This document shows positions 1 through 7,112 of a stretch of 11,425 nucleotides of DNA, in pieces; the stretch's first letter is position 1; the number at the start of each line of letters is the position of its first letter. The position numbers and the translations under genes are program-made. This stretch comes from Proteocatella sp049670425 (GTDB lineage Bacteria > Bacillota > Clostridia > Peptostreptococcales > Filifactoraceae). The notes beneath the pieces are model-generated. The model had not been told where the DNA came from. It did not search any database and saw only the letters and a program-made list of their open reading frames with translations. Where the stretch lies: assembly GCA_049670425.1 (NCBI GenBank), contig JBATTG010000055.1, forward strand, positions 1 through 11,425. The letters are read 5' to 3'.

Positions 1-2559
1 CTTAAACTCCTCTATATCCAGCGTATAATCTTCAAGAGTCTTTGTTTGTATTATTCCAAGTTTCATTCCACCCTTAAACTCGGGCGTTATTATGTTTTCG
101 ACATCTTCTGTTGTAACTGCAAAAGAAATCAAGGTCGGTGGGACGCTTATATCTTTAAATGTACCTGACATCGAATCTTTCCCGCCTATAGGAGGAAGAT
201 TGAGTTCCTTTGTGAGTTTGTATGCTCCAAGCAACGCCATTGTAGGTTTGCCCCACTTTTTAGCGTCCTCGCCGATTCTTTCGAAGTACTCCTGGAAGGA
301 AAGCCTTGTCTTAAGAGCATCAGCTCCCGTTGCAGCAACTTTTGAAATCGACTCTGCTACTGCATAGTACGCTCCGATAAATGGATTTTCTTCTGACAAA
401 TATGGATTAAAGCCATAAGCCATGACACTCGCAGTGTAAGAAACTCCTTTTAGCGATGGTACTGCAGCGACCATTGCCTGAGAAGGTGTAATTTGATTCT
501 TCCCTCCAAGCGGAACAATTATACTTCCTGTTCCAATTGAAGAATCGAATCTTTCAATCAGATTTTTTTTGCTGGCAATATTAAGATCTGCCATATCATT
601 TTTAAGATTATGATTCAAATCTTTAAAATCAAGATTTTTCAAATAACCGTTAAAAAATTCAATCTTTCCGCTGTTTTCAATACTTACCGCCTGATATCTT
701 TCTGCGCCCGATGAATTCAAGAACGCTCTGTCCAGATCTACAATTATTTCATCATTGTATTTCATTATAAGCTTTTCAGTATCAGTTACATCTGCCACAT
801 GCGTAAGTTCAAGGTTTTCACCATAGCAAAGTTCTGCAAATCTGTCATAGTCTGCCCTTCTTATTACTACGGCCATTCTCTCTTGTGACTCAGATATTGC
901 TATTTCTCTTGGTGTAAGTCCCTGATATTTTAAAGGAACTTTTTCAATCCATATTTCAAGTGAATCTGCAAGTTCTCCAATAGCAACACTTACCCCGCCT
1001 GCTCCAAAATCATTGCATTTCTTTATAAGTTTTGCAGCCTCTTCATTTCTGAACAGCCTTTGAAGTTTTCTCTCCATTGGAGCATTACCTTTTTGAACTT
1101 CCGCAGAAGATACAGTTATAGACTTTTCAGTATGTTCTTTAGATGATCCCGTCGCTCCGCCTACTCCGTCTCTTCCAGTTCGTCCTCCTAAGAGCACAAT
1201 TATGTCTCCTTTTTCAGGAATTTCTCTCTTTACATTTTCCATAGGCGCAGCTCCAATAACGGCTCCGACTTCCATCCGCTTTGCCTTGTAACCCTTATGG
1301 TAAAGTTCATCGACCAAACCTGTTGCAAGGCCTATCTGATTGCCATATGAACTGTAGCCTCTGGCTGCATCCAGGGTTATTTTCTTTTGTGGAAGTTTCC
1401 CCTCAAGAGTCTCATCAATGCTCTCTCTTGGATCTGCACTGCCTGTTACTCTCATAGCCTGATAAACGTATGATCTTCCAGAAAGAGGGTCTCTGATTGC
1501 GCCACCTATACAGGTCGATGCTCCACCAAAAGGCTCAATCTCCGTTGGATGGTTGTGGGTTTCATTCTTGAACATGAGAAGATAATCTTCGAGATTCATC
1601 TCGCCAGTTTCAGGATTTTTAAGTCTTACCTTTATTTTTACCGAACATGCATTTATTTCTTCAGAAACTTCCATATCTTCAAGAATACCGTTTATTCTCA
1701 TGTATCTTGAAACAATAGTCGCCATATCCATAAGTGTTACGGGTTTAGTTCTGCCAATTTCATCTCTTGTTTTTATATAATCGTCAAAAGATGCTTTTAT
1801 AGTTTTATCAAGCATGGAAAGTGGATCTGCAAATTCTATATTGCTCAGGATTGTATTAAATGTCGTATGTCTGCAGTGATCTGACCAATATGTGTCTATC
1901 ATAGAAAGCTCCGTTGTACTTGGGTTTCTCTTTTTGCTTATAAAATAAGCCTGAACATACTTTAAGTCATCCATATTCATAGCCAGTTGGTTCGCTTTCA
2001 GAAATTCAGCCAGCTCATTTTCTTTCAAATCTATGAAGCCTTCAAAAAACTCGTTGTGATGATTCACTTCATACTCTTCTTTAAGAGTTGTTGGAATTTC
2101 CAAGAGGCTTCCTTTTTCCTGGTCTACAGGATTTATCAGTATTTTTTCTATCTTTTTCATCTGTTCTGGCGTTATTTCAGCCTCAGATTCAAAACTGTAG
2201 ATTCTTGAACATTTTGCAAGGACATCACTTTTTTCGATTGACACCGCAATTGTGTCTATAAGACCTTGTTCTCTTTGATCAAACTGACCCTTATGAAATT
2301 GTACCACTAAGGCATTCTTAAGCTGCTTTTGAAGTTCAAGCGCGTCTTCGAACATATAGATATTATCTACTGGGCTTTCACTTAAAATTGTATCTGAAAT
2401 TTCTATAACTTCTTCATCTGATATATTTTCCAAATCATATCTAACCAGACATCTTATATTGCTAAGCTCTATCTTGGCATTATCTTTTATTTCTGAAATA
2501 AGCCCATTTTTTTCTACATCAAATGCTTCTTTCTTTTCTACGTATATTCTCTTTACCAA
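1..2559 (-). other. purL: PurL part of the fusion (FGAM synthase, large single-chain type, partial)
   Basis: Residues 415-1267 of the fused frame; about 853 residues of a protein that is usually near 1250, so roughly the last 400, including the glutamine amidotransferase domain, are outside. It converts FGAR, glutamine and ATP to FGAM. Visible in order: PurS-like N-terminal domain from VKRIYVEKK (416-424), linker domain with DTYWSDHCRHTTF (636-648), first AIRS-like ATP domain with FKNETHNHPTEIEPFGGAS (744-762), GGRTGRDGVGGATGSS (872-887), NDFGAGGVSVAIGELAD (930-946), the non-catalytic repeat starting near GTGSIIVPLGG (1091-1101), and PPIGGKDSMSG (1203-1213). This is the long form found in clostridia and streptococci, which needs no separate PurS and PurQ; neither is present in the operon. 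A native start could be the TTG at 2559, preceded by AAAGGA. Confidence 0.92.
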
Positions 2560-3801
2560 GGGGGATATATCCTTTCTATAATACATTTTTTCGAAATTTA
2601 CAAGTTTTGCGTTTTCATAGACTATTTTGTAAGCTTCCTCAAAGGTATCGGCTGATGATGTTATGCTAAGCACCCTGCCGCCATTTGTAACTATTTTCCC
2701 ATCTTTGCTTGTAGTTCCGGCATGAAATATATCTGTAGTAGCTCTTTCAAGACCTGTTATTTCATATCCTTTTTGGTAATCTTCAGGATAACCGCCAGAT
2801 GCCATTATTAAAGTTATCACCTTTTTATTGTTGAATTTTATGTCTATTTCATCAAGTTTTGAGTCAATGGTATGTTCTATTATTTCCAGAAGGTCGGTTT
2901 CTAGCCTTTGCAGTACTGACTGGGTTTCAGGATCTCCGAATCTCGTGTTAAATTCAAGCACCTTGATTCCACTTGAACCTATCATGAACCCTATGAAAAT
3001 TATCCCTCTGAAATCCAGATTATCCTGTTTTATCCCTTCAAGGAAAGGTTTTAATGCTAACTCTTGAATTTCCAAAAGATACACATCGGCCTGTTTATTC
3101 GGTGAATAGGTGCCCATGCCACCTGTATTAAGCCCAAGCTCGCCATCAAATATTTTTTTATGGTCTTTTGCAGTCGGAAGCATCTTGATTGTCTTGTTGT
3201 CTACAAAACATAAAAGTGACATTTCGAAGCCATCCAAGAATTCTTCTACAACCATCTCGCATTTTCCATATATTTTATCTATAAATATCTTTTTGCTGAA
3301 TTCCTCTGCTTCTTCTTTGGATTTTGCTATAAATACGCCTTTACCCTGACACAGAGTATCTGCCTTAAGTACAACAATCCCATATTTTTCAATAAGTTTA
3401 TTTGCCTGTAATATGCAATCCTTGAAATTGTCAACTTTAATATAATCCGCGGTAGGTATGTTGTGTTTAATCATGAATTCTTTTGCATACGCCTTGCTGC
3501 CTTCAAGCTTTGCTGCTGCTTTTGAAGGTCCAAATATCCTGAGATTGTTAGCTTCAAAAAGATCAACAATGCCAAGGCATAATGGATCTTCTGGCCCTAC
3601 TATAGTAAGATCAATTGCATTTTCTTTTGCAAAATTTAATAGTCCATCTATATCATCTGCTTTTATATTAATGTTACTTCCAATTTTCTCGCAACCTGCA
3701 TTTCCTGGCGCAAAATAAATTTTTGTTATCTTTTTGTTTTTCGAGATATAATGTCCCAGCGCATGTTCTCTTGCGCCCCCGCCTATTATGAGTATTTTCA
3801 T
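1..3801 (-). CDS. PurD-PurL fusion: GAR synthetase + FGAM synthase (3' end outside window)
   Basis: One open frame from the ATG at 3801 to base 1, 1267 codons, translated codon by codon without a stop. Residues 1 to about 412 are a complete PurD (phosphoribosylamine-glycine ligase, purine step 2); from about residue 415 the chain is the N-terminal two thirds of the large single-chain PurL (FGAM synthase, step 4). The C-terminal glutaminase part lies past the left edge. The start is supported by GGAGG five bases upstream. It is the last gene or genes visible in the pur operon, 104 nt after purH. The purD-purL order is usual for clostridia, but there the two are separate genes as far as I know. 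The join falls on a five-C run, so two separate overlapping genes remain possible (see the junction entry). The domain content is near certain; the fusion is certain only as far as this sequence is correct. Both parts would act in the cytosol. Confidence 0.85.
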   Translation of the reverse strand, partial: MKILIIGGGAREHALGHYISKNKKITKIYFAPGNAGCEKIGSNINIKADDIDGLLNFAKENAIDLTIVGPEDPLCLGIVDLFEANNLRIFGPSKAAAKLEGSKAYAKEFMIKHNIPTADYIKVDNFKDCILQANKLIEKYGIVVLKADTLCQGKGVFIAKSKEEAEEFSKKIFIDKIYGKCEMVVEEFLDGFEMSLLCFVDNKTIKMLPTAKDHKKIFDGELGLNTGGMGTYSPNKQADVYLLEIQELALKPFLEGIKQDNLDFRGIIFIGFMIGSSGIKVLEFNTRFGDPETQSVLQRLETDLLEIIEHTIDSKLDEIDIKFNNKKVITLIMASGGYPEDYQKGYEITGLERATTDIFHAGTTSKDGKIVTNGGRVLSITSSADTFEEAYKIVYENAKLVNFEKMYYRKDISPLVKRIYVEKKEAFDVEKNGLISEIKDNAKIELSNIRCLVRYDLENISDEEVIEISDTILSESPVDNIYMFEDALELQKQLKNALVVQFHKGQFDQREQGLIDTIAVSIEKSDVLAKCSRIYSFESEAEITPEQMKKIEKILINPVDQEKGSLLEIPTTLKEEYEVNHHNEFFEGFIDLKENELAEFLKANQLAMNMDDLKYVQAYFISKKRNPSTTELSMIDTYWSDHCRHTTFNTILSNIEFADPLSMLDKTIKASFDDYIKTRDEIGRTKPVTLMDMATIVSRYMRINGILEDMEVSEEINACSVKIKVRLKNPETGEMNLEDYLLMFKNETHNHPTEIEPFGGASTCIGGAIRDPLSGRSYVYQAMRVTGSADPRESIDETLEGKLPQKKITLDAARGYSSYGNQIGLATGLVDELYHKGYKAKRMEVGAVIGAAPMENVKREIPEKGDIIVLLGGRTGRDGVGGATGSSKEHTEKSITVSSAEVQKGNAPMERKLQRLFRNEEAAKLIKKCNDFGAGGVSVAIGELADSLEIWIEKVPLKYQGLTPREIAISESQERMAVVIRRADYDRFAELCYGENLELTHVADVTDTEKLIMKYNDEIIVDLDRAFLNSSGAERYQAVSIENSGKIEFFNGYLKNLDFKDLNHNLKNDMADLNIASKKNLIERFDSSIGTGSIIVPLGGKNQITPSQAMVAAVPSLKGVSYTASVMAYGFNPYLSEENPFIGAYYAVAESISKVAATGADALKTRLSFQEYFERIGEDAKKWGKPTMALLGAYKLTKELNLPPIGGKDSMSGTFKDISVPPTLISFAVTTEDVENIITPEFKGGMKLGIIQTKTLEDYTLDIEEFK
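2551..2577 (-). other. purD/purL junction: C5 run, hidden stop and possible internal TTG start
   Basis: Coding-strand order: AGAAAGGATATAT, five Cs (2564-2560), TTG (2559-2557), GTAAAG. In the sequence as given the frame reads D-I-S-P-L-V-K straight through. With four Cs PurD would read S-P-W-stop, using the TAA at 2555-2553, and PurL could begin at the TTG, a seven-base gene overlap. With six Cs the PurD frame would also stop soon, at a TGA about 14 codons on. The hexamer AAAGGA (2575-2570) lies 10 bases before the TTG, a plausible though slightly distant ribosome site. PurL homologues start at just this point (Met-Val-Lys/Arg-Arg-Ile), so the TTG sits where a start is expected. The site may therefore still allow independent PurL translation even if the fusion is real. 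Confidence 0.6.
2566..3801 (-). other. purD: PurD part of the fusion (phosphoribosylamine-glycine ligase)
   Basis: Residues 1 to about 412 of the fused frame; PurD alone is usually about 420 residues, so this half is full length. It makes GAR from phosphoribosylamine, glycine and ATP. Visible in order: N-terminal nucleotide-fold motif with REHAL (residues 11-15), GPEDPL (69-74), FGPSKAAAKLEGSKA (90-104) leading into the ATP-grasp domain, ATP-binding KADTLCQGKGV (146-156), the phosphate-loop region NTGGMGTYSP (225-234), the metal-binding stretch with E283 and N285 followed by RFGDPETQ (287-294), ASGGYP (334-339), and the family tail YYRKDI ending near 412. Slightly unusual: GAREHA instead of the common GGREHA, and KADTLCQGKG where KADGLAAGKG is common. 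Metal and fold residues are kept, so I infer an active enzyme. Its product GAR is used by PurN, encoded two genes upstream. Confidence 0.93.
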
Positions 3802-3834
3802 ATATTCCTCCAAATAATTTATTTTCATATTAAA

Positions 3835-3893
3835 AACCTATGAATCATATTCTATGAATTAATTTAAAGTAATTCAAAGTCAACTCATAGGTT
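3835..3893. repeat. Nested inverted repeats between purH and purD
   Basis: Outer arms AACCTATGA (3835-3843) and TCATAGGTT (3885-3893) are perfect 9-bp complements. Inside the 41-nt spacer is a second perfect pair, TGAATTA (3855-3861) and TAATTCA (3870-3876), with an 8-nt loop. In the transcript direction the outer 3' arm runs into a short T run and sits about 34 bases before the purD start. With only three G-C pairs in the outer stem it would be a weak terminator at best. It may be an RNA processing or stability element that separates the last segment from the tightly packed upstream genes. That role is inference. Confidence 0.5.
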
Positions 3894-3905
3894 CTTTTAT
3901 TTAGT

Positions 3906-5432
3906 TTAATGTTTGAAATGTCTTGTGCCTGTAAATATCATGGAGATATTGTTTTTATTGCATTCATCTATTGAGAGCTGATCTCTCATAGCTCCGCCTG
4001 GCTGTATTATCGAAGTTATTCCTATTTCCGCCGCTTTTTCCACACAATCAGGAAATGGGAAAAATGCATCAGATGCCATTACGCAACCTTCGAAGTCTTT
4101 ATCCGAATAATTGTTTATAGCACTGTTTAACGCCCATATTCTCGATGTCTGTCCGCCACCAATTGCTACAGTTGTAGTGTTTTTAGCTATTACAACAGCG
4201 TTAGACTTGACATATTTACATACTTTCATTGCAAATTTCAAATCACGCTCTTCTTCGCTCGTTGGATTTGCAGTGGTAGCGCATTCGAATTTTGCGTCTT
4301 CTATAGAATCTGTTTCTTGAATCAATACCTGACCACTTACATATTTTATATCTATTTCAGCTCTTTTAGCTTTAAAGTCTATTACAAGTACTCTTAAGTT
4401 TTTCTTTTGTTTAAGTATTTCCAGTGCTTCTTGCGTGTATCCTGGCGCTGCAACAACTTCCAGGAATATTTCACTCATAAGTTTTGCTGTTTCTGCGCAG
4501 ACTTGCGCATTCATTGCAACAATTCCTCCAAATATTGATAGCTTGTCGGCTTCATAAGTTTTTTTATATGCATCAAAAGCACTTGTACCAAGCGCCACAC
4601 CGCAAGGAGTAGCATGTTTTAGTGCAACTGCAGCGTAGTCTCCTTTTTGTGAATCAAACTCTGCACACAATTCTACTGCCGAATTCAAATCATTCAGATT
4701 ATTGTAGGAAAGTTCTTTTCCGTTTAGCTGCTTATAATCACTGAAGTAAGACTTCACGAAACTATCGGCGTAAACTTTTGCACCCTGATGTGGATTTTCT
4801 CCATATCTCAAATCATCAACTTTTTTAAGTCCTATTGTGAACGTCTTTGATTCTTGATTTGTTTTTTTCATGAAATATCTTGCTATCATGGAGTCATAGT
4901 ATGCCGTTGCCGAATATGCCTTCATGGCCATTTTTTCCCTGAAGTCTAAATCAGCACTATCATTTTGTAATCTTTCTATAACCTCGTCATAGTCACAAGG
5001 ATCTACTACAACTAGCACATCTCTGTGGTTTTTTGCAGCAGATCTTATCATTGAAGGACCACCAATATCTATATTTTCAATCATCTCTTCATGGCTTTTA
5101 TTTGCTTTTAATGAGCCTTCAAAGTCATAAAGATTGACTGCAACTACATCTATTGGCTTTATATCATATTTTTTTGCAGTTTCAACATGTGATGGCAGGT
5201 CTCTCCTGTATAAAAGTCCGCCATGCACCATTGGATGAAGTGTTTTTACTCTTCCATCAAGCATTTCTGGGAAGTTTGTAATTTCATCGATTGCTATTGC
5301 CTTCACGCCACTGTCCTTTATTGCGCTTAAAGTTCCGCCGGTAGATACTATTTCATAACCTAACTTTGAAAGTTTATTTGCAAAATCTGATACTCCAGTT
5401 TTATCTGTTACACTTATCAATGCTCTCTTCAT
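3906..5432 (-). CDS. purH: Bifunctional AICAR formyltransferase / IMP cyclohydrolase PurH
   Basis: 508 residues, full length for the family. It catalyses the last two steps: formylation of AICAR with 10-formyl-THF, then ring closure to IMP. The N-terminal cyclohydrolase (MGS-like) domain, about residues 1-190, shows SVTDKTG (7-13), STGGT (30-34), and GRVKTLHP (60-67). The C-terminal transformylase shows RYGENPHQ (209-216), the catalytic pair K272-H273 in KHATPCG (272-278), and ends TGTRHFKH. The second part also shows the GGGQTSR loop and QPGGAMRD, both typical. The start is set by AGAGG, which overlaps the last codons and stop of purN (AAGAGGTAA), only three bases before the ATG, so the two are probably translationally coupled. 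No odd or missing key residue was seen. Confidence 0.98.
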   Translation of the reverse strand: MKRALISVTDKTGVSDFANKLSKLGYEIVSTGGTLSAIKDSGVKAIAIDEITNFPEMLDGRVKTLHPMVHGGLLYRRDLPSHVETAKKYDIKPIDVVAVNLYDFEGSLKANKSHEEMIENIDIGGPSMIRSAAKNHRDVLVVVDPCDYDEVIERLQNDSADLDFREKMAMKAYSATAYYDSMIARYFMKKTNQESKTFTIGLKKVDDLRYGENPHQGAKVYADSFVKSYFSDYKQLNGKELSYNNLNDLNSAVELCAEFDSQKGDYAAVALKHATPCGVALGTSAFDAYKKTYEADKLSIFGGIVAMNAQVCAETAKLMSEIFLEVVAAPGYTQEALEILKQKKNLRVLVIDFKAKRAEIDIKYVSGQVLIQETDSIEDAKFECATTANPTSEEERDLKFAMKVCKYVKSNAVVIAKNTTTVAIGGGQTSRIWALNSAINNYSDKDFEGCVMASDAFFPFPDCVEKAAEIGITSIIQPGGAMRDQLSIDECNKNNISMIFTGTRHFKH

Positions 5433-5435
5433 TTT

Positions 5436-6038
5436 TTACCTCTTAGTCTCATTGGTTTCACAAATGCTTACAATTTTTTCTTCAATAATTTTTATGGCTT
5501 TTTTTAATATTTGATGTTCCAAATTCAATACCTTAATTTGAATTTCCTCTGCGGTTTTACAGTCCTGGATGTCTACCTTTTCCTGTATTATTATCTCCCC
5601 GCCATCAATTACGTTTGTTACCTGATGCACAGTGGGTCCGCTTTCTTTTTCCCCTGCCAGAAGTACTGCTTTATGGACATGTATTCCGTACATGCCTTTC
5701 CCACCGTATTTAGGAAGCAATGACGGATGGATGTTTATTATTCTATTTTTATATTTCTCAAGGATTTCATTGCTGATGATTTTCAGATAACCGGCAAGCA
5801 CTATTAAATCAATGCCCTTTTCTTCAAAGATTTTTATAAGCAAATCGTCATCAGTCACGACCTGTGCCTCTATCTTGTTTTCTTCTGCTCTTTTCAGGGC
5901 ATATGCATCTGATTTATTTGATATTACGACTGCTATCTCTGATTTGAAAAAATGTTCTTTTTGAGCATCTATTATTGACTGAAGATTACTCCCTCCGCCA
6001 GAAACCAATACTGCAATTTTTAGTATATTACTTGACAT
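5436..6038 (-). CDS. purN: Phosphoribosylglycinamide formyltransferase PurN
   Basis: 200 residues, usual for the 10-formyl-THF-dependent GAR transformylase, which makes FGAR from GAR (step 3). The GAR-phosphate loop is SGGGSNLQS (13-21). The catalytic set matching E. coli N106/H108/D144 is N102, H104 and D145, in INIHPSLLP (101-109) and NVIDGGEII (142-150). H138 lies in the conserved HQVT stretch. The start is supported by AGGTGA six bases before the ATG, a site that lies inside the end of purM; the first 19 bases of purN overlap purM in another frame. It is followed three bases later by purH. In pathway order PurN acts between PurD and PurL, the two activities joined in the downstream fusion. 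Confidence 0.98.
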   Translation of the reverse strand: MSSNILKIAVLVSGGGSNLQSIIDAQKEHFFKSEIAVVISNKSDAYALKRAEENKIEAQVVTDDDLLIKIFEEKGIDLIVLAGYLKIISNEILEKYKNRIINIHPSLLPKYGGKGMYGIHVHKAVLLAGEKESGPTVHQVTNVIDGGEIIIQEKVDIQDCKTAEEIQIKVLNLEHQILKKAIKIIEEKIVSICETNETKR

Positions 6039-7057
6039 TTTTGTTCACCTGCTGTCACAGACCCGATTATACTTGCCTTATCACCCGTATTTGAGTTTAT
6101 ATACTCGCATATTTCTTTTGCTTTATCTTTTGAGACTATGGCAATCATTCCTATACCCATGTTAAAACTTCTGTACAGCTCATGATTTTCAACTACATTT
6201 AATTCCAGAATTTTGCTGAAAATTTCCGGCAAATCCCAGGTTTTCGTATCTACGACTGCATCGCAGTTTTGCGGAAGTATTCTTGGCACATTTTCTATCA
6301 AGCCACCACCAGTTATATTTGCAATTCCTTTTATTTCATATTTTTCAATGACGTCCATTATTGTAGACACATACAGTCTAGTTGGAGTAAGAAGTAAGTT
6401 ACCTATACTGTCACTCATGCCATCTATCTTGTCGCTTACATCAAGCCCTAGGTGGTCAAAAAAGATTTTTCTTGCCAGTGAATATCCATTTGAGTGAAGT
6501 CCTGTTGAAGCAAGCCCAATTATAGAGTCTCCTTCTTTAATCTTGCTTCCATCAATTATCTTAGCTTTATCTACTATTCCAACCGAAAACCCACCTAGAT
6601 CATACTCATCTTCGGTATAAAGACCAGGCATTTCAGCGGTTTCTCCACCAATCAATGCACATCCCGATTCCTTGCACCCATCAGCGATTCCACCAACTAT
6701 ATCTGCTATTTTTGAAGCATCCACTTTTCCAGTGGCGATATAGTCCAGGAAAAACAAGGGTTTAGCGCCCTGACATATAAGGTCGTTGACGCACATGGCT
6801 ACTAAATCTATTCCCACTGTGTTGTGTACGTCCATCTGGTGTGCTACCAGCAATTTGGTTCCGACTCCATCCGTAGATGCCAGCAAGGTAGGTTCTTGCA
6901 TATACATGAATTCCTTTAAAGAAAATCCCCCAGCAAATAATCCAATTTCTCCAACTACGCCATTTATATATGTTGCCTTTACTTTGTCTTTCATCAGCTC
7001 TACAGCTCTGTTGCCTTCACTTATGTTTACTCCTGAGTCTTGATAGCTTATTTTCAT
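6020..7057 (-). CDS. purM: Phosphoribosylformylglycinamidine cyclo-ligase PurM (AIR synthetase)
   Basis: 345 residues, full length. It closes FGAM to AIR using ATP (step 5), acting on the product of PurL. The PurM-type ATP-binding fold is recognised by STDGVGTKLL (61-70), DLVAMCVNDL (84-93), the strong signature GGETAEMPG (137-145), GLHSNGYSLAR (186-196) and ITGGGLIENVPR (248-259). The start has a near-consensus GGAGG a few bases upstream. It follows purF after 55 non-coding bases, which include the small perfect hairpin TTTTAG/CTAAAA (7073-7087). Its 3' end overlaps purN by 19 bases. Nothing is unusual in the protein. Confidence 0.98.
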   Translation of the reverse strand: MKISYQDSGVNISEGNRAVELMKDKVKATYINGVVGEIGLFAGGFSLKEFMYMQEPTLLASTDGVGTKLLVAHQMDVHNTVGIDLVAMCVNDLICQGAKPLFFLDYIATGKVDASKIADIVGGIADGCKESGCALIGGETAEMPGLYTEDEYDLGGFSVGIVDKAKIIDGSKIKEGDSIIGLASTGLHSNGYSLARKIFFDHLGLDVSDKIDGMSDSIGNLLLTPTRLYVSTIMDVIEKYEIKGIANITGGGLIENVPRILPQNCDAVVDTKTWDLPEIFSKILELNVVENHELYRSFNMGIGMIAIVSKDKAKEICEYINSNTGDKASIIGSVTAGEQKCQVIY

Positions 7058-7112
7058 TTTGCCTCCAGAATGTTTTAGTTTCTAAAATTATCAGTATCAT
7101 ATTTAATATATC

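Noticed and set aside
1..2559. Frameshift or internal stop in PurL
   Set aside because: All codons from 2559 to base 1 were read in frame with continuous family motifs; the gene is merely cut by the window edge.
2828..3718. Several 79-86 codon plus-strand frames
   Set aside because: All lie antisense to the PurD coding region, whose motifs are clear in the minus frame.
3835..3893. Intrinsic terminator after purH
   Set aside because: The long spacer, low GC stem and only a short T run make termination weak; the downstream genes also have no visible promoter of their own.
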